From Nonomuraea rubra (GTDB taxonomy: Bacteria > Actinomycetota > Actinomycetes > Streptosporangiales > Streptosporangiaceae): 64,000 bases of DNA. The position numbers were made by a program, and so were the translations under genes. Where the stretch lies: positions 3,455,001 through 3,519,000 of the forward strand of contig NZ_JACHMI010000001.1 of NCBI RefSeq assembly GCF_014207985.1. Reading direction: 5' to 3'. Shown here in pieces: positions 1 through 9,096 of this stretch (positions within the stretch are counted from its first letter, which is position 1; the number at the start of each line of letters is the position of its first letter). The notes under the pieces were generated by a model that searched no databases, had not been told where the DNA came from, and saw only the letters and a program-made list of their open reading frames with translations.

Positions 1-1018
1 CGACCAGATCACCGGCCGGCTGCGGCTGGCCGTGGACCGGATCATGGGCGAGGGCGGCCTGTGGGCCCCCGAGCTGGCGGCCAGGGCGCTGCGCCAGTCG
101 GAGGGCGACGTGCAGGAGGCGGCGCAGCTCATCAGGGCGCACCGCTCGACGCTGCCCCGCGTGGCCTACTCCGAGCCGGTGCACGCCGACGAGCTGCGCG
201 TCTCGCGCCGCATCTCGCCCGCCTTCCGCAACCCGCCCGGCAGCCAGCTGCTCGGCCGCACCCTCGACTACGTGGGCCGCCTGCTCGACCTGATGCCGGA
301 GGAGCAGGCCAGGGCCCGCGCCGAGGAACCCGCCGAGCCCCCGGCGAACGGCCACGCGAACGGCCACGCGAACGGTCACGGGCACGGGCACGCCGGGGGT
401 GAGGACCCGCGCCGGCCGCCGCGCCTGCTCGGCCTGCTGCGTTCCATGGGCATGCTGGTCGAGAGGCGTACGGACGGCGACCCCGACCCGTACGACATCA
501 CCCGCTCGCCCGTACGCCCGGGAGTCCCCCGCTCGGCCCGCCTGACCGCGATGGCCAGAGCGGAGACGGGCGCCCTGGTGCACCTGTGGTACTCCAACAC
601 CTTCCAGCCGGGCAGGCACAACCACGAGTTCCCCGGCGAGGTACGCCACGGCACTCTCCCCGTACGGGTCAGCCATCCTCTGACCGGCAACCCGGTCACG
701 GTCGCGGAGGTGCGGGTCACCGAGGTGGAGACGATCGACGACCTCGACCGCGCCGAGGAGGACCGTAGCCGCCTCGACCTGGGCTACGGCATGTGCTTCG
801 GCCACAACGAGCGCAAGGCCATCGCCATGGCCGGCCTCGACCTGCTGGTGCACCGCGACGGCGGCCGTACGGAGCTGGAGCAGGAGGTGCTGCTGACCCT
901 CGACGGGATCGAGGCGTCCGGCTTCCTGGAGCACCTCAAGCTGCCCCACTACGTGGACTTCAGGTCGGTGCTCGACCGCAAGCGCGCGGTGCGCGCGGCC
1001 ATGGAGGAGGCCCGATGA
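1..1018 (+). CDS. phnI: PhnI, carbon-phosphorus lyase complex subunit (5' end outside window)
   Basis: PhnI works with PhnG, PhnH and PhnL to attach methylphosphonate to the ribose of ATP, displacing adenine, at the start of phosphonate breakdown. The reading frame is open from base 2, so the N-terminus lies upstream. The visible start of the protein (LAVDRIM, then ELAARALRQSEGDVQEA and LIRAHRSTLPR) and the C-terminal part (LGYGMCFGHNERKAIAMAGLD) are typical PhnI. An unusual linker near residues 105-120 is rich in His, Gly and Asn and is encoded by 12-bp tandem repeats (344-379). The stop overlaps the phnJ start as ATGA. phnG and phnH presumably lie just left of the window. Family assignment is firm; only the missing N-terminus is unknown. 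Confidence 0.95.
   Translation, partial: DQITGRLRLAVDRIMGEGGLWAPELAARALRQSEGDVQEAAQLIRAHRSTLPRVAYSEPVHADELRVSRRISPAFRNPPGSQLLGRTLDYVGRLLDLMPEEQARARAEEPAEPPANGHANGHANGHGHGHAGGEDPRRPPRLLGLLRSMGMLVERRTDGDPDPYDITRSPVRPGVPRSARLTAMARAETGALVHLWYSNTFQPGRHNHEFPGEVRHGTLPVRVSHPLTGNPVTVAEVRVTEVETIDDLDRAEEDRSRLDLGYGMCFGHNERKAIAMAGLDLLVHRDGGRTELEQEVLLTLDGIEASGFLEHLKLPHYVDFRSVLDRKRAVRAAMEEAR
344..391 (+). repeat. 12-bp tandem repeat coding a His-rich linker in PhnI
   Basis: Two exact copies of GCGAACGGCCAC (344-355, 356-367) and a third with one change (368-379) are followed by a related GGGCACGGGCAC block (380-391). They encode ANGH units followed by GHGH. The repeat keeps the phnI frame, so it changes linker length only. 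Confidence 0.85.
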
Positions 1019-1868
1019 GGACGATCACCGACCTGGCCGGGGACGGCGCCCCCAGGGGCATCTTCGACGAGCTGTCCAAGCGCGAGGTCCGCAGGGCCGC
1101 GCTCACAGCCGTGGCCGTGCCGGGCTACCAGGTGCCGTTCGGCTCCCGCGAGATGCCGGTGGCGCGCGGCTGGGGCTCCGGCGGCCTCCAGGTGACGCTG
1201 GCCCTCGTCGGCCCCGAGGACCGGCTCAAGGTCATCGACCAGGGCGAGGACGGCGGCGTGAACGCCTCCAACCTGCGCCGCCTGGTCGTCGGCCACGTCG
1301 GCTGCGAGGAGGAGACCGACACGCGGCAGGCCAGCCTGATCCAGTCCAGGCACCGCATCCCCGAGACGCCGCTGCGCGCCGACCAGACGCTCGTGCTGCA
1401 GGTGCCGGTGCCGGAGCCGCTGCGCGCCGTCGAGCACGACGTGCGCGAGCAGCGCAGGATGCACGCCGAGGCCGACTATTCGCGCATGTGGGTCGGCCTG
1501 TACGAGGACGTCGTGCGCAACGGCGTCGTCACCAAGACCGCCGGCTACCCCTGCATGGTGAACGGCCGGTACCTGATCTCGCCCACGCCGATCCCCAGGT
1601 TCGACGTGCCGAAGCTGGACAGGACCGAGCACCTGACGCTGTTCGGGGCGGGCAGGGAGAAGCGGATCTACGCGGTGCCGCCGCACACCGAGGTGGAGCC
1701 GCTGGTGTTCGAGGACATCCCGTTCGAGGTCGAGCACACGCCCGGCGCCGCCTGCCGGCACTGCGGGTGCGAGGAGTCGTACCTGGTGGAGGTGCCGGCG
1801 ACGGACGGGTCCGTGACGTGGGTGTGCAGCGACACGGACTTCTGCACGCGTAACAGGGAGAGGGAACG

Positions 1869-1872
<4 letters not shown>
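1015..1872 (+). CDS. phnJ: PhnJ, carbon-phosphorus lyase (radical SAM)
   Basis: PhnJ is the radical-SAM enzyme that cleaves the C-P bond of ribose 1-phosphonate 5-phosphate, giving methane or another alkane and the 1,2-cyclic phosphate. The 285-residue protein matches the usual family length (about 281). Four conserved cysteines are visible: C247, C250 and C271 (the expected iron-sulfur ligands, CX2C then CX20C) and C277, at the place of the E. coli catalytic thiyl cysteine C272. The GYQVPFGSREMP segment near residue 37 is also characteristic. The ATG overlaps the phnI stop and the gene overlaps phnK by ATGA, so translation of the complex subunits is probably coupled. Confidence 0.97.
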
Positions 1873-2701
<829 letters not shown>

Positions 2702-2705
<4 letters not shown>

Positions 2706-3451
2706 ACGTTCTCCGGATCAGGGAGCTGGTCAAGTCCTTCACCCTGCACACGATCGACGGCCGCACCGTGGGCGCGCTGCGCGGCGTGGACCTGGACGTG
2801 GCCGCCGGCGAGCACGTCGCGCTGGCCGGCTCGTCCGGGGCGGGCAAGTCGTCGCTGCTGCGCTGCGTCTACCGCACGTACGTGCCGACGGCCGGGCGGA
2901 TCCTGCTGCGCACCTCCTCCGGCGAGGTCGTGGACCTGGCGGGGCTGCCCGACGCCCAGGTCGCCGACCTGCGCGGCAGGGAGCTCGGCTACGTCTCGCA
3001 GTTCCTGCGGGCCGAGCCGCGGCGGGCCGTGCTCGACGTGGTCGCCCGCGCCGGCGCCGCCCGCGGCCTGGACCCGGACGCCGCCACGGACGCCGCCGCG
3101 GCCGCCCTGCGCAGGCTGGGCATCGACGAGCGCCTGTGGGCCATGCACACCACCGTCCTGTCGGGCGGCCAGAAGCAGCGCGTGAACCTGGCCGCCGGCA
3201 CCATCTCGCCGCCCAGGCTGCTGCTGCTCGACGAGCCGGTCTCCGCGCTCGACCCCGTCAACCGGGAGGCGGTGCTGGCCATGATCGCCGACCTGACGGG
3301 CGCCGGCGTGGCCGTGCTGTCCGTCTTCCACGACCTCGACGCCATCGAACGGCTGGCCACCCGCGTGGTGGTGCTGGAGGACGGCCTGGTCGCCGCCGGC
3401 GGGGCGCCCGCCGACGTCCTGCGGAACTCTGCTGTGGAGGTTGCCCGATGA
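2702..3451 (+). CDS. phnL: PhnL, ATP-binding subunit of C-P lyase pathway
   Basis: A second ABC-type ATPase (249 residues) required, with PhnG, PhnH and PhnI, for forming ribose 1-methylphosphonate 5-triphosphate. Walker A (GSSGAGKSS), signature (SGGQKQRVNLA) and Walker B (LLLLDEPVSALD) are all present. The start ATG overlaps the phnK stop (ATGA at 2702) and its stop overlaps phnM in the same way. The family is clear from the neighbouring PhnK and PhnM; the sequence alone would fit a lipoprotein-release-type ATPase. Confidence 0.92.
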
Positions 3452-4623
3452 AGGTGCTGGCACACGCCAAGGCCGTCCTGCCCGACCGCGTCGTCGACGA
3501 CGCCCTGGTCGTCACCGAGGGCGGGCTGATCACCCACGTCGGCGAGGCGCGGCCGGGCGCCGTGCCCGCCGAGGCCGTGGACCTGCGCGGCGCGCTGCTG
3601 CTGCCCGGCCTCGTGGACACCCACTCCGACGGGCTGGAGACCGAGCTGCGGCCCCGGCCGTCGGCGGAGTTCGAGGTCGGATTCGCCGTGTCGAGCTTCG
3701 AGGGGCGGGTACGCGCCGCGGGCATCACGACGGTGTTCCACGGGGTGGCGTTCGAGTCGCACAACCGCAAGGGCCGCACCGTGGACCGGGCGCGCCGCAT
3801 CGACGCCGCGCTGCGCGAGCGCTCCGCCTCCGGGCACGCGCTGGTGGACCACCGCGTCCTCTACCGCCTCGACGCCCGCGACCCCGAGGGCCTGGCGGCC
3901 CTCGAATCCTGCCTGTCCGGTACGCCCGTGCCGCCGCCACTGGTGTCCTTCGAGGACCACACGCCCGGGCAGGGCCAGTACCGGGACTCGGCCGTGTACC
4001 GGCGCTGGCTGGAAGGCACCGAGGGGATCTCCCCCGAGGAGGCCCAGCGGCGGGTGGAGACGCTGGTGGCCGAGCGCGACACGCGCATCGGGCACCGGGA
4101 GGTCGCGCTCGGGCGGCTGGCGGAGCTGGCGGCGAGGGGACGGGCGCGGCTGCTCGCGCACGACCCCGTGACCGCGGACGAGATCGACGCCGCGGTGGCC
4201 AACGGGGTCGCGGTCGCCGAGTTCCCCACCACGCCGGAGGCCGCCAGGGCCGCCCGCGAGCGCGGGCTGCGGGTGGTGGCCGGCGCGCCGAACGTCCTGC
4301 GCGGCGGCTCCCACTCGGGGAACGTGTCGGCCGCGGAGCTGGTGGCGGCCGGGCTGGTGGACGGGCTGTCCAGCGACTACCTGCCCTCCACGCCGCTGGC
4401 GGCGGCGCTGCGGCTGGCCTCGCTCGGGATCGTGCCGCTGCCGCGCGCCGTGGCACTGGTCACCTCCGGGCCCGCCTCGGTCGCGGGGCTGGCGGACCGG
4501 GGCGCGCTGGTGGCGGGGCAGCGCGGGGACCTGGCGGTGGTGACCGTCGAACGCGGGTGGCCGACGGTGCGCACCACGGTCACGGCCGGTGACTCCGCGC
4601 TGCTCGCGGGGGTAGGACAGTGA
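3448..4623 (+). CDS. phnM: PhnM, ribose 1-methylphosphonate 5-triphosphate diphosphatase
   Basis: PhnM removes pyrophosphate from ribose 1-methylphosphonate 5-triphosphate before PhnJ acts. The protein is 391 residues and belongs to the amidohydrolase superfamily. The metal-binding segment LLPGLVDTHSDGLE lies near residue 50, a further segment HGVAFESHNRKG near 100, and LSSDYLPSTPL near 307. The ATG at 3448 overlaps the phnL stop; a longer in-frame extension upstream is only read-through of the phnL region and is not used. The C-terminal end overlaps a GTG (GTGA at 4620) of the next gene. Confidence 0.95.
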   Translation: MKVLAHAKAVLPDRVVDDALVVTEGGLITHVGEARPGAVPAEAVDLRGALLLPGLVDTHSDGLETELRPRPSAEFEVGFAVSSFEGRVRAAGITTVFHGVAFESHNRKGRTVDRARRIDAALRERSASGHALVDHRVLYRLDARDPEGLAALESCLSGTPVPPPLVSFEDHTPGQGQYRDSAVYRRWLEGTEGISPEEAQRRVETLVAERDTRIGHREVALGRLAELAARGRARLLAHDPVTADEIDAAVANGVAVAEFPTTPEAARAARERGLRVVAGAPNVLRGGSHSGNVSAAELVAAGLVDGLSSDYLPSTPLAAALRLASLGIVPLPRAVALVTSGPASVAGLADRGALVAGQRGDLAVVTVERGWPTVRTTVTAGDSALLAGVGQ

Positions 4624-4652
4624 CGCGGATGCCGGGAGGAGAGGGGACGCCG

Positions 4653-5504
4653 ATGCCCGGGGTGCGGAATGCGCGGGGGTGGGGCGCCGGGGTGCCCGTG
4701 GAGGCGCATCCGGCCCTGGCCGCCGCGGCCTCGGCGGCGCTGGACGCCTACACCGCCGCCACCACCGAGCACGACCGCGCCACCCTGGCCGCCGTCGTGG
4801 CCGACGGGGCGGACGGCACCCCGACCATGCGCATCGACGTGCTCGTCGAGGACGCGATCCTGGCCGCCCTGGCCCGGCACCCGGTCAACGTCCTCACCGA
4901 GGAGACCGGCTGGGTGGACCACGGCTCGGCACTGACCCTCGTCCTCGACCCGGTGGACGGCTCGGCCAACGCCGCCGCCGGCGTCCCCCTGTCGGCGTTC
5001 TCGGCGGCCGTGGCCGAGGACGGCGTCTTCACCGAGGCGCTGACGGTGTGGCTGGACACCGGGCGGAGCTGGTGGGCCCGGGCGGGCGTGCCGTCCCCGC
5101 TGCGTACGACCGGTCGCAAGGCGCTGGACGGCGCCGCGGTCTCCCTCCTGCGCCCCCACCCGGCCAACCCGGGGGCGGCGGCCGCCTGGTGGGAGGTGGC
5201 GCGGCGGGCGGCCCGCGTGCGGATCCTCAGCACGAGCTGCCTGGAGGGCGCCCTGGTGGCCCAGGGCGCGACGGACGCCTTCGCCGACGCCGCCACCGAC
5301 ACGCACCGGCTGGTGGACCTCGCCGCCTCCGTCGTCCTGGCCGAGGCGGCGGGCGGGGCGGTCAGGGACGTGTTCGGGCGGGCCGTCGAGCTGGACACGG
5401 ACCTGACCAGGCGGTGGAGCGGCGTCGTGGCCGCCACCCCGGAGCTGGCCGACGAGCTGGCCACCGTCCTGCGCGAGTCCTACGAGGCCGGACGCGACGG
5501 CTAG
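4653..5504 (+). CDS. Inositol-monophosphatase-family phosphatase at the end of the phn operon
   Basis: A 283-residue protein of the Mg-dependent FIG/IMPase phosphatase superfamily. The core metal motif LDPVDGSAN (DPxDGS) lies near residue 99, preceded by LTEET, and a second motif LVDLAASVVLAEAAGG lies near 231. The substrate cannot be read from the sequence. Its place directly after phnM suggests a role in processing the phosphorylated ribose product of C-P lyase, where other bacteria use PhnP and PhnN; that is inference. The ATG at 4653 has a strong ribosome site (GGAGGAGAGGGG, 4635-4646). A GTG at 4620 overlapping the phnM stop would add 11 low-complexity residues and is the alternative start. 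Confidence 0.8.
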   Translation: MPGVRNARGWGAGVPVEAHPALAAAASAALDAYTAATTEHDRATLAAVVADGADGTPTMRIDVLVEDAILAALARHPVNVLTEETGWVDHGSALTLVLDPVDGSANAAAGVPLSAFSAAVAEDGVFTEALTVWLDTGRSWWARAGVPSPLRTTGRKALDGAAVSLLRPHPANPGAAAAWWEVARRAARVRILSTSCLEGALVAQGATDAFADAATDTHRLVDLAASVVLAEAAGGAVRDVFGRAVELDTDLTRRWSGVVAATPELADELATVLRESYEAGRDG

Positions 5505-6499
5505 GTCAGGCCCGGGGGGAGCTCGCCGGAGCCGCGCGGCACCAGCTCCACCGGCACCTTGATGCGCCGGGCCGCCGGCGACGGGCTCAGCAGGAGGTCC
5601 ACGGCGGCGCGGGCCAGGCGGGCGGTGTCGTAGCGGACCACCGTCACGCCCGGGTTGAACACGTCCGCCAGCGCGAAGTCGTCGAACCCCACGTACGCGG
5701 GCCGCTCGGGCCGCTCGCGCAGGGCCTGGAGGATGCCGATGGCCGCCCGGTTGTTCGTGGCGAAGAAGGCCGTGGGCGGCGAGGGCAGGTCGAGCAGCCG
5801 GGTGACCTCGCCCGAGACCCGGCCGGGGTCGTACAGCTCGCGCACCACCAGTTCCTCGTCGGCCGGCACCCCCGCGCCGGCCAGGGCGGCGCGGTAGCCG
5901 GTCGCGCGGTCGTGCACCGAGCTGATCCCGTCGTCGTCGGAGATCAGCGCGATCCGGCGGTGGCCGCGGGCGAGCAGGTGCTCGGTGGCGATGCGGCCGC
6001 CCCACACGTCGTCGAGCAGCACCACGTCGGCCCCGTCCAGGCCGGGCGGCACCCGGTCCACGAACACGGTGGTGAGGCCGGCGTACTCGGCCAGCCAGGA
6101 GTGGTCGGCCGCCGAGGGCACGACGATCAGGGAGTCCACGCCCCTGGCGTACATGGACTCGATCAGCATGCGTTCCTTGTCGGCGCTCTCCTCGTACGAG
6201 CCGAACACCACCAGCGCCTCGTGACCGGCGGCGGCGGACTCGACGGCGGCGGCCAGGCGCGAGTAGAACTCGTTCGAGATGTTCTCCATCACCAGCCCGA
6301 GCGTCAGCATGGTGGCGCCCCTGGCCAGCCGGGCGGCGGCCTCGTTGCGGCGGTAGCCGAGCGCGTTGATCGCGGCCTGCACGCGCTGCTGCAACGACGC
6401 CCGGACGTGGGGCTCCTGGTTGACGACGCGGGAGACGGTCTTGAGGCTCACCCCCGCTTGCCGGGCGACGTCCGCCATGGTCGGCTTGCCGCGCTTCAT
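5501..6499 (-). CDS. LacI-family transcriptional regulator
   Basis: A 332-residue LacI/GalR regulator. The N-terminal helix-turn-helix (TMADVARQAGVSLKTVSRVVN) is followed by the hinge (ALGYRRNEAAARLARG) and a periplasmic-binding-type effector domain. The start at 6499 puts the HTH at the N-terminus, as in the family; upstream in-frame sequence is not LacI-like. It is divergent from the PLP enzyme gene, and a LacI-type palindrome (7801-7812) precedes the sugar importer that follows, so it probably represses that importer. Its stop shares the four bases CTAG with the stop of the convergent phosphatase gene. Confidence 0.92.
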   Translation of the reverse strand: MKRGKPTMADVARQAGVSLKTVSRVVNQEPHVRASLQQRVQAAINALGYRRNEAAARLARGATMLTLGLVMENISNEFYSRLAAAVESAAAGHEALVVFGSYEESADKERMLIESMYARGVDSLIVVPSAADHSWLAEYAGLTTVFVDRVPPGLDGADVVLLDDVWGGRIATEHLLARGHRRIALISDDDGISSVHDRATGYRAALAGAGVPADEELVVRELYDPGRVSGEVTRLLDLPSPPTAFFATNNRAAIGILQALRERPERPAYVGFDDFALADVFNPGVTVVRYDTARLARAAVDLLLSPSPAARRIKVPVELVPRGSGELPPGLT

Positions 6500-6635
6500 C
6501 GCTCCGCTCCGCTCAACCGCCGGGTCGCCGGACGCGCTTGCCCGCTCTGGTCGCCGCGCTGCCGCTCGGTCCGCTGTCGCGGAGCGCGTCGCTCCTCCAG
6601 GCGGTGGCACTCCCTCGCTGTCATAGTGTGCCCCC

Positions 6636-7793
6636 ATGGATGATGAATGGATCTGTGGCCGGTTGGGTGAGGACGAGCCTTGGATGCTGGGCGCGGTCAA
6701 CCCGCCGGTGTTCGAGAACTCGGTGTTCACGTTCGCGACGGCGGAGGAGCTGGGCGAGGCCGTCAGGAACGAGGACGAGCGTTACGTCTACTGGCGGGGG
6801 ACCAACCCGACGGTTGATCTCGCCCAGCGTAAGCTCGCCGCGCTGGAGCGGGGAGAGCGGGCCAAGTGTTTCGGGTCGGGCATGGGCGCGATCTCGGCGA
6901 CGATCTCCTCGCTCGTGTCGGCGGGCGACCACGTGCTGGTGCTGGGCGCGGTCTACGGGCCGACCACGCAGTTCCTGCGCTACCTGGAGAAGTTCGGGGT
7001 CACGCATACGCATGTCAGGGACCTCGAGGAAGGTGACAGCGCTATCAGGCCGAGCACCCGCCTACTCTACTTCGAGTCCCCCTCCTACATGGCCTACGCC
7101 GTGGTGGACATCGCCGGGGTGACCGGGTGGGCGCGGGAGCGGGGGCTGGTGACGGTGATGGACAACACGTGGTCCACGCCGCTGTTCCAGAAGCCGCTGA
7201 CGATGGGCGTGGACCTGGTGGTGCACTCGTTGTCGAAGTACATCGGCGGGCACAGCGACCTGGTGGGCGGGGTGGTGGTGGGGCCCGCGCGGCTGATCAG
7301 GCCGCTGGCGCTGACCGAGTACCAGCTCTACGGGGCCGCCATGTCGCCGCACGACGCGGCCAAGGTGATCAAGGGCCTGCGTACGCTGCCGGTGCGGATG
7401 GCGGCGCACCAGGAGCGCGGCCTGGCGGTGGCGGCGTTCCTGCGGGACCATCCGGCCGTGCGCTCGGTGAACCATCCGGGGCTGCCGTCGCATCCGGGGC
7501 ATGCGATCGCGGTGCGGCAGATGTCCGGCTTCTCCAGCCTGTTCAGCCTGGAACTCGACACGGAGTCCCGGCCGGAGGTCGGGGCTTTCCTCTCCAGGTT
7601 GCGACATTTTCGGATCGGGGTGTCGTGGGGTGGGTTCGAGAGCCTGGTGAACGCGCCCGCGCTGTCCACCGAGGAGAGCGTGCGCGCCACCATGGGCATC
7701 CCGGTCGGCCTCGTCCGGCTCTCGGTCGGGCTGGAGCCCGCGGAGGTCCTGATCAAGGATCTCGGTCTGGCCCTGGAGGGAATGTCCGCCTAA
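6636..7793 (+). CDS. Cys/Met-metabolism PLP-dependent enzyme (cystathionine beta-lyase/gamma-synthase family)
   Basis: A 385-residue fold-type I PLP enzyme. The lysine that binds PLP is in HSLSKYIGGHSD near residue 205; FGSGMGAISATISSLVSAGDH near 70 and DNTWSTPLFQKP near 176 are family signatures. It could be a cystathionine lyase or synthase, a methionine-gamma-lyase-like enzyme, or a lyase for another sulfur compound. It lies between a LacI gene and a sugar importer, an odd place for a methionine gene. A near-palindromic LacI-type sequence (TGACAGCGCTATCA, 7034-7047) occurs inside the coding region. The start ATG at 6636 has no good ribosome site in front of it. Confidence 0.85.
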   Translation: MDDEWICGRLGEDEPWMLGAVNPPVFENSVFTFATAEELGEAVRNEDERYVYWRGTNPTVDLAQRKLAALERGERAKCFGSGMGAISATISSLVSAGDHVLVLGAVYGPTTQFLRYLEKFGVTHTHVRDLEEGDSAIRPSTRLLYFESPSYMAYAVVDIAGVTGWARERGLVTVMDNTWSTPLFQKPLTMGVDLVVHSLSKYIGGHSDLVGGVVVGPARLIRPLALTEYQLYGAAMSPHDAAKVIKGLRTLPVRMAAHQERGLAVAAFLRDHPAVRSVNHPGLPSHPGHAIAVRQMSGFSSLFSLELDTESRPEVGAFLSRLRHFRIGVSWGGFESLVNAPALSTEESVRATMGIPVGLVRLSVGLEPAEVLIKDLGLALEGMSA

Positions 7794-7800
7794 CGTGATT

Positions 7801-7812
7801 GACAGCGCTGTC
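7801..7812. promoter_or_regulatory. LacI-type operator palindrome upstream of sugar importer
   Basis: GACAGCGCTGTC is a perfect 12-bp palindrome with the CG-containing centre typical of LacI-family operators. It lies 21 bases before the binding-protein start and overlaps its likely promoter or leader. The regulator is probably the LacI protein encoded at 5501-6499; this is inference. Confidence 0.7.
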
Positions 7813-7833
7813 TGACCTTGCGGGAGGCTCGAC

Positions 7834-9096
7834 ATGAGAAACCCCGTCCTGGCGGCCACGGCCGCCGTCGTCACGCTGATGTTCGCGGGCTGCGGCTCGG
7901 GCTCGTCCGGCTCGCCGGACGAGATCAGGTTGCGGATGATCGAGAGCCTGACCGGCCCCGAGCGTACGAAGCTCATCAAGTCCCTCATCGCCGACTTCGA
8001 GCGGGCCAACCCGGGCGTCACCGTCGAGCTCATCTCCCCGCCGCTCGACAGCGCCGACCAGAAGATCACCCAGATCCTGCAGACGAAGAAGGGCCTGGAC
8101 GTGCTGGAGGTCCGCGACCACACGGCCAAGTCCTTCTCCAACAACGGCTGGCTGGCCGAGCTGCCCACCACGGGCTGGCCCGGCTGGCAGGACCTGACCG
8201 AGCTGGCCCAGAAGAAGGCGGTGGAGGTCGGGGGCAAGGCGTACCTGATCCCGTACGGGTTCTACCAGCGCACGCTGTTCTACCGAACGGACTTCGGCAT
8301 GACCGCGCCCCCGGCCACCTGGCAGGAGCTGTACGAGGCCGGCAGGAAGATGACCTCCGGCGACCGGTACGGCTACTCGTTCAGGGGTGGCAAGGGCGGC
8401 GCGGACTACGCGGTGATGATGATCAGCGCCTACAACGGCGACGCACTAAATCCCGAAAAATCCTTCTATCTCAAGGACAAGCGGACGATCTTCTCCACCC
8501 CCGAGGCGACGCAGGCCCTCGACCTCTTCGTCAAGATCTTCAAGGAGACCTCCCCGCCCGACTCCGTGTCCTGGGGCTACCCCGAGATGGTCCAGGGCTT
8601 CACCTCGGGCGTCACCGGCATGCTCATCCAGGACCCCGAGGTGATCAAGACGGTCGAGGAGAGCGGCGTCACGGCCTGGTCCACCGCTCCGATCCCCAAG
8701 GGCCCCACCGGGTACGCCTACCAGCCCGTCGGCTACGCCGGCTGGGGCGTGACCTCCTTCAGCGAGCACCCGAAGGAGGCCGTCAAGCTGGTGCAGTTCC
8801 TGTCGGAGGCCAAGCAGAGCATCGCCTTCGCCAAGGGCAACTCGCTCATCCCGATCTCCAGGCAGGCGCAGAGCGACCCGCAGTTCTCCCAGGGCGCGTG
8901 GAAGGCGTACCTCCAGGCCCAGCAGGACCCGAAGCAGGTGATCACGATCAGGCCGGTGGACTACCCGGGCTGGAGCCAGTTCCTGGTGGACTCCGACCGT
9001 GACATCCAGGCCCTGATCACCGGCAAGAAGACCACCGCCGAGGTGCTCAAGGCGTGGGACACCTTCTGGGTGGACCAGGCCAAGAAGGTCTCATGA
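7834..9096 (+). CDS. Sugar ABC transporter substrate-binding lipoprotein
   Basis: A 420-residue family-1 extracellular solute-binding protein. It has a lipoprotein signal (hydrophobic stretch then FAGCGSGSSG, lipidation at C20) and the expected carbohydrate-binding-protein segments such as VLEVRDHTAKSF and FTSGVTGMLIQDPEV. It would capture an oligosaccharide or glycoside at the outer face of the membrane and deliver it to the two permeases that follow in overlapping frames (stop/start ATGA at 9093). No ATPase is encoded in the operon, so a shared MsiK-like ATPase encoded elsewhere is expected, as is common in actinomycetes. The ligand cannot be predicted. Confidence 0.93.
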   Translation: MRNPVLAATAAVVTLMFAGCGSGSSGSPDEIRLRMIESLTGPERTKLIKSLIADFERANPGVTVELISPPLDSADQKITQILQTKKGLDVLEVRDHTAKSFSNNGWLAELPTTGWPGWQDLTELAQKKAVEVGGKAYLIPYGFYQRTLFYRTDFGMTAPPATWQELYEAGRKMTSGDRYGYSFRGGKGGADYAVMMISAYNGDALNPEKSFYLKDKRTIFSTPEATQALDLFVKIFKETSPPDSVSWGYPEMVQGFTSGVTGMLIQDPEVIKTVEESGVTAWSTAPIPKGPTGYAYQPVGYAGWGVTSFSEHPKEAVKLVQFLSEAKQSIAFAKGNSLIPISRQAQSDPQFSQGAWKAYLQAQQDPKQVITIRPVDYPGWSQFLVDSDRDIQALITGKKTTAEVLKAWDTFWVDQAKKVS

